From the NCBI RefSeq assembly GCF_026914185.1, contig NC_070571.1:2604001-2668000 (forward strand): a stretch of DNA of 64,000 nt, read 5' to 3'. The stretch comes from Puccinia triticina (taxonomy: Eukaryota > Basidiomycota > Pucciniomycetes > Pucciniales > Pucciniaceae). The notes under the pieces are model-generated. The model searched no databases, was not told where the DNA came from, and was given only the letters and a program-made list of their open reading frames with translations. Positions 23,130 to 33,899 of the stretch are shown piece by piece. The position numbers and the translations under genes are program-made. The first letter of the stretch is position 1. The number at the start of each line of letters is the position of its first letter.

Positions 23130-24122
23130 TGTCAGCCTTAGAGATACATCAAGTATCCAAAAGACTGCAATAACTTAGTAAATAAGAATAATTATTAAAT
23201 TATTATTGCAGAATCAGATTCCTCATCATAAATTAAGGGGGGTCACCCACTTAAAGTACCCCTTTATTCCTATTCCTTCATGTACTAATTGTATAAATAA
23301 GAATTGGCCCCAGAAAGCGCCCAAAAAATAGTATTACATACATAAATTTAGTAAAACAAACAATGTACATGAAATTAAACTATTGTACATTAATGAGTAA
23401 TATTACTCGTGTAAAAATACCCCGTGAAAGTATCATGTAGACTTCTACTGAAGCTCTTTCACATGACAATTGGTTATAAACATGTCATGTGACAGAGTCA
23501 GGGAAATTAGTCTATTACAATACAATTAAATTACCCACAGCCAAGCCCTTTTCACGGCTACACCCCTGGATACTCCCATAGGGAGAAAAGGACTCAGTGT
23601 TCACGCCCACTGAAGTCCCCTCTATAAATAGAGGCCTATTTGGCCCTCAGGAAAAGATCCCCCAGACCATTCACTGCCCATAAACTGTAAGTTTGCCGTA
23701 AATATTCTCCTCTGCTACATTTGTAGCCACTTTTCCTTATAAACCATCCCCAGCACGTAAAATCCACTGGATTAAACCCTTCAAATCATCAAAAATCCCT
23801 TATTAGCATATTTAAAGCTTTATCCTTATAAGTAGTTGCCGTAAGACCACCGCCTCTGTGAAGCAGCCAATCAGTTTAAGCGCTTACCACCTACTTTTAC
23901 GCCAAATTAATTCCCTGTAATTAATAATTACATATTATTAATTACATAATTAATTCCTCCTCTGTTACAGAGTGTTAAAACCCTTGTAGTGGCTATATTT
24001 GCCACGTAACAAGCTTGGTAATTTAAATTACCAGTGTTTACATCAGCACAGTTATAGTGCTAGGGCCCAAAACCCTTATTTTGACGGGTTTTTAGCCCTA
24101 AGCTTCATAAACAGAGCTGTCA
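23130..24122. mobile_element. Solo LTR (993 bp), target duplication TATGA
   Basis: The element begins TGTCAGCCTTAGAG and ends GAGCTGTCA, with TG and CA termini, and is flanked by TATGA at 23125-23129 and 24123-24127. A TATA box (TCTATAAATAG) lies at 23621-23631 within the LTR on the plus strand, as expected for its promoter. It shares the first 14 bases with the other solo LTRs in the window but ends differently, so it is a related but separate family. No internal retrotransposon coding region is present. Confidence 0.8.
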
Positions 24123-24523
24123 TATGACAACAGCAGGAAAGCTGTGAGCTACGCAAACAGTGGGAAAAGACTCAGGTGGAGTCACACCTGAGATGAGAAG
24201 ACAACACGGTAAGACTAGAGATACAGTAAAGAATGAGAGTGGATACTAGAGGCATACCTGTGGATGACCAGAGGATGAACATGAGTGAATTGATGATGGT
24301 GAGAAACAAATGAAGAGATGAATAGAGTACAATCTAGCGGAAGAAGGTTGAACCATGTACATCTCAGGAGTGTTTGTAACTATCATCAAATTAGGTTAAG
24401 CCTGTTGAAGTGTCAATCTAGCACTGCTTAACACATTGTTGCTTACAAATCCAATCACCATTGGGGCAACAACACACATCATCATAAGCATACATCTACT
24501 GTATTCAACTGCAACATAGCAAT

Positions 24524-24525
24524 GT

Positions 24526-24563
<38 letters not shown>

Positions 24564-24594
24564 GGAGTATGTGAGTTCGACTCTCACAGTACAC
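24524..24594 (+). tRNA. tRNA-like sequence, probable pseudogene or SINE head
   Basis: GTGTACT at the start pairs perfectly with AGTACAC at the end. A D-arm-like TAGCTCAATGGTTAGAGCA (A box) and a T-arm GTGAG-TTCGACT-CTCAC (B box) are both intact. The anticodon arm does not fold into a standard 5-bp stem with U33: ACTC can pair with GAGT, but the loop is then 9 nt. At 71 nt it is about one base short. It lies inside the foldback element, so a tRNA-derived SINE head or a mobile pseudo-tRNA fits better than a working tRNA. No anticodon is assigned. Confidence 0.5.
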
Positions 24595-25202
24595 GAGGTT
24601 GTGGGTTATTGAACAAGTGAAAAGAAAGGTCCGAGTGAAGTCCGGTCAGCCATGTGTCTCAATACTAGCCTAGCTGAAGTTCAGCTCTGGTCCTGTCCAA
24701 GCTGGTTCCCATCTTTTTCCCTGGCATGGCTCAGCTGATACTCAGCAAGCTGAGCATCAGCTGGCCAGCTGGCCCAGGACTGGGTCAAAGCTGAGCATCA
24801 GCTGGGATAGGACTAGAAAAGGGCTGAGCAAGGACTGGTACAAATCTGAGCATCAGCTGTGCCAGGACTAGTACAAAGCTGAGAATCACCTGGGCAAGGA
24901 CTGGTCAAAAGACTTTATTCCAATTCTGAGAGTTAGCTGTGTGAAAAAGCTGAGTATGAGCTGAGCAAAAAAGTTGAGTATGAGCTGGGTACCAAAGCTG
25001 ATTATCAGCTGGACAGAACTGAGGATCAGTTTAGCTCATCAAAAACTGAACAGGACCTCCTTGGTAAATTTTGGAAGTTGAGGAGATGGTTGGGAGATTG
25101 GGGTAGATAGTGGATAGATATTGGATAGATGGTGGGTAGCTATCTGGAGCTGATGTGATGTCACTTGTCATCAATTGACTATTTTATTTTCCTGGTGCAG
25201 GT

Positions 25203-26238
25203 ACTCCTAATGACATGCAGTGCCTGTCTGCACAATCCAATAGGAGGGGAGTGCTGATTGCTTCACTCAAAAATTATTGGAGTGCTGGATGAGGAGCTCC
25301 TAAATACACCTAATTATTGGAGTGCTTGATTTCACACTCCAGAAAAATTAGAGTGCACCTGAGGGTACTACACTTTTCCCAGATGGTCCCCATGGTGCAC
25401 TCCAGTAGTGGGAAAAAAAATCAGTGGAGTGCACAAAACCACACTCCATGAAGAATCAAATGGAGTGCAAAAAGTAGCACTACATCTCATCAATTCTGGA
25501 AGTTTTCCACACTCAAATTACCTGGGGCAAAGCTCACATAGCATTGGGGTTCTTTTCATAAAAAGAGGAAAAATCAAGAAAGAAAATGATCTTCAAACTA
25601 TTTTGAAGCTTTGTAGAGAGCCTGGCTGTTCTTGAGATGGGTTGGTCAGCCTATAGCACTTGAAACCGGGTGGCTAGAATTAGAGGGGGAATGGGTTTGT
25701 TGCCATGTGGCATTTTTGCTGTGAATTTTTCTGTGGGAACAATCCTGTATTGATTGTATTTGACCTGGAGACCTTCAATGATTTTAGCAAGAGACTGATC
25801 ACCACCATTTAGCTTAGAGTATATTGCTGAATTTGCTGTAATAAAATCTCCTTCCTGACTTGGTGCAATCCATTGTCACTGCAAAAAAAAACTGTGTCAA
25901 CTGTGAGGAGTTGACATGCGGCAACTCTGAGGAAGCTTGTGGTGTTACACCAGTCTTACTCAAGGTTTGACTCAACCCAAGCTTCAATGCACAGTCACTG
26001 TGCACCTTGCACAGTGACTGTGCCAACAAAGCCACTTCTGCATTCATGTGGAGTTACAATGGCAGCTTGGCTTGAGTATCCTGCATGTAAACTGCAAGCA
26101 GTTGACCAAGTTATTTTTGCAGTGTGTTATTGTAACCTAGAGCTTTGGTGATGCAGGTAAATCCGCAATCTCCATCAGAAGCGGGATTGTAAATTCTTGT
26201 GATGTAATGGTGCAAGTTTGCCGCAACGTAAGTGATGT
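25203..26238. repeat. Intergenic with GGAGTGC-type short inverted repeats
   Basis: Between 25240 and 25470 the words GGAGTGC and GCACTCC recur several times in both orientations, suggesting a decayed foldback MITE. A similar cluster is at 55790-55910. No supported gene is present. Confidence 0.4.
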
Positions 26239-27544
26239 ACAGTCACTGGACATATACATTGGTACCCCCAAAATCTCATTCTAGAAGGCCAAGCCACAAA
26301 CTTGAAGTCATGAGGATTCAAGAATGAGTGTGTAAAATGACTTCAGAAGGATGAATATAACAACATAAAGAGTATTTGGAACATCAAAAAATTTACAAAA
26401 TTCCTTGCATTAAATGATGATTTTGGAAAATCTTCAATACTATTCCAAAAAAATACGGGTTTACTTTGCGCATGGAGGGAAACTTGTTGCGCACGGAATT
26501 TTCCGTTGATTTGACGTCACGTGACTTTGGGCCCCCCTCTGTGCGTGCCACCAGCTGCCCTCAAAGAACTATCCGCACACAGGGGTGCCGTGCGGTGACA
26601 GGTGGCCAGGTTGAGACACTCCAGCCATCCGGAGGAAACAATAACCTCAATGACTGGCACAGAATGGTCATTGAGAGACTACATCCCTCTTGATGACCGG
26701 AATAGACCAGTCATTGGGCGGTTACATCCCTCCCAATGAACGGAATAGACCGGTCATTGGGAGGTTACATCCCTCCCAATGACCGGAGTAGACCGGTCAT
26801 TGGGAGGTTACATCCCTCCCAATGACCGGAGTAGACCGGTCATCAAGAGGATACATCTCTCTCAATGAAGAGGATACATCTCTCTCAATGAAGAGGATAC
26901 ATCTCTCTCAATGACCGGCATTCTGGTCATCAAGAGGATACATGTCTCTCAATGACCGACATTACGGTCATCAAGAGAACACATCCCTCTCAATGACCGG
27001 CATTCTGGTCATTGATAGAACACATCTCTCTCAATGACCGGCATTCTGGTCATCAAGAGAACACATCCCTCTCAATGACCGGCATTCTGGTCATCGAGAG
27101 AACACATCCCTCTCAATGACCGGGATTCTGGTCATCAAGAGAACACATCCCTCTCAATGACTGACATAGACTGGTCATTGAGAGGGATGTGTCACCTCAA
27201 TGACCAGTACAGACCGGTCATCGAGGGGGATGTGTCTTCTCAATGACCGGTCTATTCCGGTCATCAAGAGGGATGTGGCCTCTCAATAGGGATGGCAATT
27301 GGGCGGGTTTGGGCCGCAATATTAGTGGGTGGGACGGGCTGGGTCATTTTTACTGAAATAGCTGCCCAATCCAAGCCTGTTTATTAGTTGGGTCACCTGT
27401 GGGCCCCAGCCAGAAATGATATAATAAAAAAAATCTTGTATTTTGGTAGGGGGAAGGGTCGATGCAGTGGTTTCTACACCATATGCATCACAGTAATTTA
27501 CAAAGGAATTGATAAAAAGGAAATATAGGCAGTTGAGTTACTTT

Positions 27545-27828
27545 GCCGCAACTTGCTTTGCAGCTAGCTTCCTGGCCTTGATCCAGTCTTGGGTGCAGAT
27601 TAAAGCCTCAACTGATTCCTCTTTCAGGCGCATTCAATAGTTGTCAAGGACCCGCCCACCTGTAGAGAATGCCAATTCAGAAGCAACCAAGGTAGTTGGG
27701 ATCATCCAAGGCTTAGATATTTCTTCGTTTCTTTCCAGGTTGGTACTAGGAGGAACCTCAATGTTGTCCTTGTTCTGAGAGGTTTGCCGCGCTATAGTTG
27801 GAGTCTCCGTGGTTGTTGGCGGTTGCAC
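27545..27828 (-). pseudogene. hAT transposase C-terminal (dimerisation) fragment
   Basis: The minus-strand translation shows the hAT dimerisation signature: ASELAFSTGGRVLDNY, then after a TGA codon MRLKEESVEAL and a TQDW motif. The rest of the transposase is absent. The stop inside the signature shows decay. It lies inside the hAT element whose ends flank it. Confidence 0.7.
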
Positions 27829-27962
27829 GAAGTCAGATATCTGGCCAATTGGACTGACTTGCTAGTATATACAATATCTGCTCCAGGGGATCCCGGTGGG
27901 CGGGGATACGGGGGGCGCCCATTGGGCTACCCGGACCCACCCAATTTCTGCTGCAGGTCTGG

Positions 27963-28422
27963 CAACACTGGGTTGCTACGCTAACCATAGCGGTTAGCGT
28001 AGCGTAGCGCAGCGCAAATGCGCTATTTTTTAGCGTAGCGTTAGCGCAATTGCACGCATATGCGCTAACGCTACGCGCACGCGGTGCGCAGCTATTTTAG
28101 CTGATAGCGTAGCGTTAGCGCAGATGCGCGCAATTGCGCTAACGCTACACATGCAGGGCGCAAAAGAGCGCGCGCTACGCTGCGCTACAGCGCTTCTAGC
28201 GGGAAAAAAGGGCTTTTTTCCGCTAAAAGCGCTGTAGCGCAGCGCAGCATAGCGTAGCGACTGTAGCGGCGCGCTAACGCTAACAAAGAATTGGCGTGCT
28301 GTTAGCGCCGCTGAAAATTAGCGCAGCGTAGCGGCGCTAACAGCGCGCTAACGCTATGCAAAATAGATGGGCGCTTTTTGCCGCTACGCTAACGCGTAGC
28401 GTAGCGTAGCGACCCAATGTTG
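27963..28422. mobile_element. AGCG-rich MITE, terminal inverted repeats CAACAYTGGGTYGCTACGC
   Basis: The ends are inverted repeats of 19 bp with two mismatches. They are flanked by GGTCTGG at 27956-27962 and 28423-28429. The inside is almost entirely permutations of TAGCGTAGCGTTAGCGC in both orientations. The ends and interior match in style the subterminal regions of the 9.5-kb element at 41818-51323 (CAACACCGCAAGAGCTACGC ends), so this is probably a deletion derivative or relative moved by that element's transposase. Confidence 0.75.
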
Positions 28423-28992
28423 GGTCTGGCGGGCCGGGTCAACTTTTGAATATTCCCCAAAATGCTGGCCCACGCCTGGCCGGGTTTGGGCCGCCCATTG
28501 GCAGGCCCCCCCAATTGCCATCCCTACCTCTTGATGACGGTCTATTCCGGTCATCAAAGGGGATGTGTCCTCTCAATGACCGGAATGCCGGTCATTGAGA
28601 GAGATGTATCCTCTTGATGACCGGTCTACTCCGGTTATTGGGAGGGATGTAACCTCCCAATGACCGGTCTATTCCGGTCATCGAGAGGGTTGTAGCCTCC
28701 TGATGACCGGTATGTACCAGTCATTGAGAGGGATGTAGCCTCCCAATGACCGGTCTATACCGGTCATTGAGAGAGATGTGATATACCCTCTCAATGGGAT
28801 TGTTTCCTCTGGGTGGCCGGAGTGCCTCACCCTGGCCACCTGTCACCGCACAGCACCCCCGTGTGCGGATAGTTCTTTGAGGGCAGCTGGTGGCGCGCAC
28901 GGAGGGGGGCTCAACGTCACGTGATGTCAAGTCAACAGAAATTCCCATGTGCAACAAGTTTCCCTCTGTGCGCAAAGTAAACCCAAAAAAAT

Positions 28993-29249
28993 AATGAAAA
29001 ATCAGAATCAATAGACTGAAATGTGTAAATAATGATGATGAATGAAGAAAATGAAGTCCAAAATTCATTCTGGAATTTTATGGGCAGTGAAAACACATCA
29101 AACACTGGTTTTTGTTGCATGCAGTGCAGTTTTGTACTTTTTGGTGTGTTTTCACTGCCCACAAAATTCCAGAATGAATTTTGGACTTCATTTTTTTCAT
29201 TCATTATCATTCTTTACACATGTCATTCTATTGATTCTGATCGTTCATT
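28993..29249. mobile_element. Hairpin MITE, about 105-bp inverted arms
   Basis: AATGAAAAATCAGAATCAAT at the left has its complement at the right end, and the arms stay near-complementary through GAAGTCCAAAATTCATTC to a short loop around 29100-29140. It interrupts the right arm of the surrounding foldback at the point where the left arm is continuous, which shows it is a later insertion. Confidence 0.75.
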
Positions 29250-29464
29250 TTTTTTTGGAATGGTATTGAAGATTTTCCAAAATCATTATTTAATGCAAGA
29301 AATATTGTAAATTTTTTGATGTTCCAAATACTTTTTATTTTGTTATATTCATTCTTCTGAAGTAATTTCACACACTCATTCTTGAATCCCCATGACTTCA
29401 AGTTTGTGGGTTGGCCTTCTGGAATGAGCTTTTGGGGGTACCAATTTTTCTGTCCAGTGACTGT

Positions 29465-30330
29465 ATCCAAGTTTATTAAATTCACAAAAACATAGCAAAA
29501 AAGATCTAAGTTTTGGTGTGCAGCCTAAATTGGCTACTTTTGAATAGATTACCCCCGAACACTAGGTGCCACGGGTAGACTCTCCATCTTGTGACAGTGC
29601 AACAAGAAAAAAAGAGTCAGCATTTTGTTGTCTCAAGCAGGGGCCTAATCAAGCAAAGTAGGGGGCCTGCAGGGAGGGGCCAGGACAGAACCGGAGCCCC
29701 TGGGCCAAGGGAACATTGCCCATCCCACCCTCCCTTTATATACCTGTTGACCAAAGCCTGAAATTGGTCTGTACATGGCTGATCTTTGTCTCCACCACCG
29801 CCCCGTTGGCCACCTAACCCACGCCGCTAGCGCCTCCGTTGCTCACCTCCACCATGCTGGCAACCATCACTTGACCCGCGCGCCACAGTTGAACCATATC
29901 ACACTGCCTCGCCAAACACCCCACCCACCACGCCACATCAGCTCCAGTTGATCGGTACATACTTATGTTGCTCCTGAGACCAAAATATTGTGCACCAAGG
30001 CTGGCGGCGGGGAAGGTGACAACCACTGGGCAATTTTAGTTTGGCTTTTCTCACCTGCCCTAGGAGGTGTTGCCCAAATTCCCGATGCAAGAGCACATGT
30101 TGAAGTTTCACTTGAGGACTGAGGGATTGAGAGGCGAGGAGGAGGGGTTGAAAGAGGAGCTTTGCTGAAGGTTGGTGGCTCAGGTGGGGCTAGAGTTGTT
30201 TTGGCTCAGACTCAATGCTGTTATTTCATACTCGAGGAGCGGACACGTATACACAACTAGAGAGCCCCCTGCACAAGATCCAGAGGGGGCCTAACAGCAT
30301 GTAACATACAAGACAAACTAAACTAACATC
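29465..30330. other. Intergenic, no gene recognised
   Basis: Only short ORFs without domain-like content. No clear element ends were found. Confidence 0.4.
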
Positions 30331-30339
30331 TGTAAGAAG

Positions 30340-30515
30340 TCAGTGACAGGGACAGAACAGGAACTGGGACAGAGGACAGGAACAGGAACAGGGAACGGGT
30401 ACTGGGACTGGGACAGGAACAGGGAACGGGTACTGGGACTGAGACAGGAACAGGGAACTGGAACAGGTACTGGAACAGGAACAGGAACAGGAACAGGAAC
30501 AGGAACAGGGAAGAT
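30340..30515. repeat. (GGAACA)n-type minisatellite
   Basis: Imperfect hexamer repeats GGAACA and GGGACA with two longer units containing GGGAACGGGTACTGGGACTG, ending in six clean GGAACA copies near 30475-30510. Confidence 0.85.
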
Positions 30516-30775
30516 AGAACGTGAGCGGACTGAAAAGCTCAGATTCTGACAGCACATACTATTTACATCCATATCAACAAGTTGCCTGTACCTTTGCCCT
30601 GTGGGCTGGCGAGCTTTGCCTCCGTGTGAGAGACCCAAAAGGGCAGGCCTGCAGGGTCTCTGTCTCATGGCATCGGCAGGGATGCACGCTGGTACAATAT
30701 ACACCATCTCGATTTTCTCACCCCCGACGCCAGCACTTCTTTGTTGTTACCTAGGGACCATGCTTGTAGCCCTCT

Positions 30776-32098
30776 CAGGACTTCTTCCTCGGCTCAATAC
30801 CCGGCCTTGCCCAGGACTTTGCTGACATTGCCAACACCCATGCCGAGTATGCCTACATCCCCAGACTGGTCCGCAAGACCAGTTCAACCAGATCCTTGCC
30901 CAGCAGCACCATCCCAAACGCCCCCCCCCCCCCCCCCCCCCTCCCCCCGACTTGGCTGACCGCTTGCCAACTTGCTTTGACAACCTTAGTTACTCGACTA
31001 ACCAGTACTGCTACTGATCCCCGGGAGGGCCAGTATCTGATGGGCCTCGATCCGTCTGGATATGAAAGGTCAGCTGTCTTGCATAGAGTCCAGAGGCGGT
31101 AGGTGTTTCTCTTAAAGTTGATGGGTATTTTTTTTAGCAGGCCCAGCCCAGGTCTACCAAGCAATTCAAACAAGGGCGAGTTTAACACACAATTCCAGTC
31201 CCCTTTTCCAAGCTCTCACTCAAACTTGTCAGACGATCTGGCATTCCAAGGCCAAGGAGGCGAGAGAGCAACTCTTCAGCCCTTCTTTGCAGCGGGAGGA
31301 GCCTCGATACACTCGAGCCGTCGCCCGCAAAGATTGAGGTCTCCCAGCTTTTTTCCAGCCCAAGCACCTCGAGCGAGGCCTCCAGTTGCGGCGGCCTCTC
31401 GCGGCGCATCAACACCGCCAAAGCCAGCCCCAAGATCAAGGAATAAATCACAGCAGCAGAGCCGCTGCTTCTGCTACCGGCGACGACGAGAGGCTGGCCA
31501 AGATCAGTTTCAGCGACGACAGGAGCAACCAACCCAGCTTGATCAGCGGGACGTGCAAGCGCTCCAAGCAGCTTATCTACGCTGCCGCAGACCAGAACGG
31601 GGACGGGGCCGAAGAGCATGGCCCGGCGAGGCCCAGAAGCGCGATCCAGTATCTGAGCTGCTAAACCACCGTGCGTCTCCTCTCTCTCTTCTCTTCAACA
31701 GCAAGCCTGAGCTCACCAAGATGTGGGTTTGGTTTCCGACGGACGGGCTAACGGACAGACGCAGGAAACGCCGCTCTGGAGACGCAATGCCAATGGCCGG
31801 CCGCTCTGTAACGCCTGCGGCCTCTTTTTCAACTTGCAAGGCACGCCCCGGCCCGCGGCCTTCAGCACAGGTACATACACACCTTCTATTTTTGTGTTGA
31901 TTTATCACGAGAGATGTTGATTGGATGGTTGGTTGGGTTTGTAGGCTTTATCAAGCGCCGCAACCGCGGGAAGAACATGGACAAGCCCACCGCTTCCGTG
32001 TCCACTTTGTCCAAGCTCTCCCCGCCAAACTCACCACAAAAGGCCGTGTTTGCCCTGAATCGCGCCTCGCCTTTCTGGTGGCGCCTATAGGCGTGGGG
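30776..32098 (+). pseudogene. Decayed GATA transcription factor (AreA/NIT2-like)
   Basis: Remnants occur in the right order but several frames. At about 30784 there is an AreA-like conserved segment (YIPRLVRKTS) split by a one-base shift. A Ser-rich linker follows. At about 31723-31871 comes the second half of a GATA finger ([20 protein letters not shown]) and RPAAFST, then an intron (31872-31944) and a basic tail IKRRNRGK with a stop at 32098. The first CxxC of the finger is missing: the residues that should be Cys read as Arg and Gly or fall in a shifted frame. A poly-C run at 30921-30950 also interrupts it. The retained intron argues for DNA duplication, not retroposition. A zinc finger lacking half its ligands would not bind DNA normally. 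Confidence 0.65.
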
Positions 32099-32364
32099 GT
32101 GGGCTTGGTGTGGTCTTTGAGTGGGTGGTCTTTGTGGGCTTGGGAAGTGACTGGGGACAGTGGATGGGGGACCCATATTGAAGTGTGTTTTTTGAAAATC
32201 TCCAGCCACAGGTACACTGAAAGCTTTGTTGAATATTGCTGGATACTGTGAGATTTTGAGATGGTGGAATGAAAAGCTTGCTCAGCAGTTGTGGTTTGGA
32301 TTTTGGTGATGGGAAGGCACCAGGATTTATCAAGTGTACTGTTTCTAGGATTCCTTTCTAATCT

Positions 32365-33333
32365 TGTGAGCCTGAGTCTCTATAGTGACAGCAGGACACA
32401 AGAAATGGGGGGCAATAGTTGGATTTCTTGGGATAAAGAAAATAAAACTATAAGAGAGAGAGAGAAAGAGAAAAGAGAAAACAGAGCAGGATCAAGATGA
32501 AGAAAAGTACTAGGTTGTTCTAGTGGGAATGCACGTCCACTGGCAATGCTACTCTTCAGAAGAGTGCTGCTAATCTGTGCTAAGAAGTGCTACAGCTTTC
32601 TCTCAGGAGGGTATCTGGATTAGATAAGTTTAATCCAGCCACAATTTTTTAGCTTCCTTCTGGATAGTCAAGGTTCTTAAAGGGAAACCTGAGGGACAGC
32701 CCTGAACCTAGATTTTGAGGCAAAGGCCAAATGATAATAAGGGACAGCCCTGTGATCAAGATAGAGGCAAAGGCCAGTAGATTTGGAGGGACAGCCCTGT
32801 GATCAGGAAGAAGACAAAACCAGCAAAAAAGAGAAGATCAAGCAAGACACAGAGTTGTACCTCTGAGATAAACAAGGTTCAGTGAAAGAGGTTACTTACT
32901 GTCAATATCCTAGGCGCCTGTGACGGTAGGTATACTGGGAGTGTTGTAAACTCTTTGGAGGTGATCCTGGGGTTATCTGGGTGGTGGTTCTGGTGTGCTG
33001 AAGTCTGTGGATCCGCCTCAGGCAAGGGGGATCCTGACTACAAAAATTTTCACAGTTTGCTTATGTAATTTACATATGTAAATGTGGTTTGGCGCGCCTG
33101 GTAGCGCTGACACGTCACAACTGCGCATGCGCGCCACAACTCAATAACTCAGGGAAGGAGTATAGTTACAAAGAGTTGGTAAGTTGTAACTAGGGTTAAA
33201 ATTACGTGAGGAAACAGAATATGAAGTCAAAACAAGGTTATCTCTTAAGATGAAAAGGATATAAAGTAATTTATATGTAACAAAGGTAGAACAGGCAGCT
33301 TTTAGGTCAGCTGTGATGACTCTAAGGCTGACA
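32365..33333 (-). mobile_element. Solo LTR (969 bp), target duplication AATCT
   Basis: Read on the minus strand it starts TGTCAGCCTTAGAG and ends CAGGCTCACA. AATCT flanks both sides (32360-32364 and 33334-33338). It is nearly identical to the copy at 56339-57304, so both are recent. No internal region is present. Confidence 0.92.
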
Positions 33334-33644
33334 AATCTCAACACTTCAACTCCCAGTTCCAGGCACTGACACTGCCTTACTCAAACCAGAAATACTTGCT
33401 ATGCCTGTGCAAATTGAGATGGAAAAAACTCATCAGTGCTGGGAAAAGATAAGTAAATTGAATGAAGTCATCCGGGTCACAGGGGTTTATTTATAATTTT
33501 ATTTATCTATACTTTAACACAACCTGGATTTTTATGGATGCATTTCATATCTAAAATGTTCTTTTCAGAGGACATTTACTGGCCTGTGTAGAAGAATGGG
33601 GAGAGAGTCCGATGCTAGAGATGTCCCTGAAACTGTAAATTTGC

Positions 33645-33671
33645 AGCAGCAAAGCCGCCTTGGCCTCTAGT
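33645..33671. repeat. Short repeated motif CTAGAGGCCAAGGCGGC (complement)
   Basis: GCCGCCTTGGCCTCTAG occurs here and at 39673-39689, and inverted at 42246-42262. The match extends with variable C/T through GCGGCAAAGCCGCC. The flanks of the three copies differ, so this is a dispersed short repeat or a transposon terminus. Confidence 0.6.
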
Positions 33672-33899
33672 ATTGACTAAATACAAAATACAAAAGATTT
33701 GTGATTTCAGGTTTCTTGTTAGTCTATGGTATGAGAGAAAACAAAATACCTTGGAATCAACTTCACATTCTTGTTTGCCTTTGCTTTTATCTTCATTTTC
33801 TGATCCACTCTTGCCCAATCCTGAAGTTCTATTTTCCTCATATTTGGATTGATTGCCATCAGAATGTTTATCTTCAAAGTTGCTTTTTTGAGCTTCTGA

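Larger units (their letters stand above)
21390..25200. mobile_element. Large foldback element with CACCAGGAAAA ends
   Basis: The left end (from about 21390) reads CAGCACCAGGAAAAA, then GTCACTTGATGGCAAGTGAC. The right end (to about 25200) is its imperfect reverse complement. The arms carry degenerate tandem units built on CAGCTGATGCTCAGCTTTGG on the left and the inverse on the right. About 130 bp at 21715-21843 recurs in direct orientation at 24671-24800. It contains the smaller element 21886-22849, a solo LTR at 23130-24122 and a tRNA-like sequence at 24524. No transposase is seen. The same ends bound a 0.2-kb MITE at 43338-43556, so this is one family. Confidence 0.6.
27287..28526. mobile_element. 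Non-autonomous hAT element with transposase remnant
   Basis: The ends are TAGGGATGGCAATTGGGCGG and its complement. The flanks CCTCTCAA and CCTCTTGA (8 bp) are near-identical, consistent with a mutated 8-bp hAT target duplication, although they also match minisatellite units. Same family as 40898-41583. It carries a hAT C-terminal fragment on the minus strand and the AGCG-rich MITE 27963-28422. Confidence 0.75.
26239..29464. mobile_element. Foldback element with CCGGTCATTGAGAGG minisatellite arms
   Basis: Outer arms 26239-26690 and about 28790-29464 are long imperfect inverted repeats, from ACAGTCACTGGA at the left to TCCAGTGACTGT at the right, and include GGGTTTACTTTGCGCA in both. Inside each arm lies a minisatellite of about 42-bp units around CTCAATGACCGGCATTCTGG with its inverse opposite. 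The core is interrupted by a hAT-type element (27287-28526), and the right arm by a hairpin MITE (28993-29249). Single minisatellite units also surround the solo LTR at 56.3 kb. No coding capacity is seen. Confidence 0.7.

Noticed and set aside
24524..24594. Functional tRNA-Met
   Set aside because: A CAT triplet exists, but it cannot be placed in a normal anticodon loop with a paired stem.
28997..29269. Overlapping ORFs of 75-92 codons on both strands
   Set aside because: They come from the two arms of a hairpin MITE and mirror each other.
31103..31900. 265-codon Arg/Pro/Ser-rich ORF
   Set aside because: It is an off-frame reading of the decayed GATA factor; the motif-bearing frames are others.
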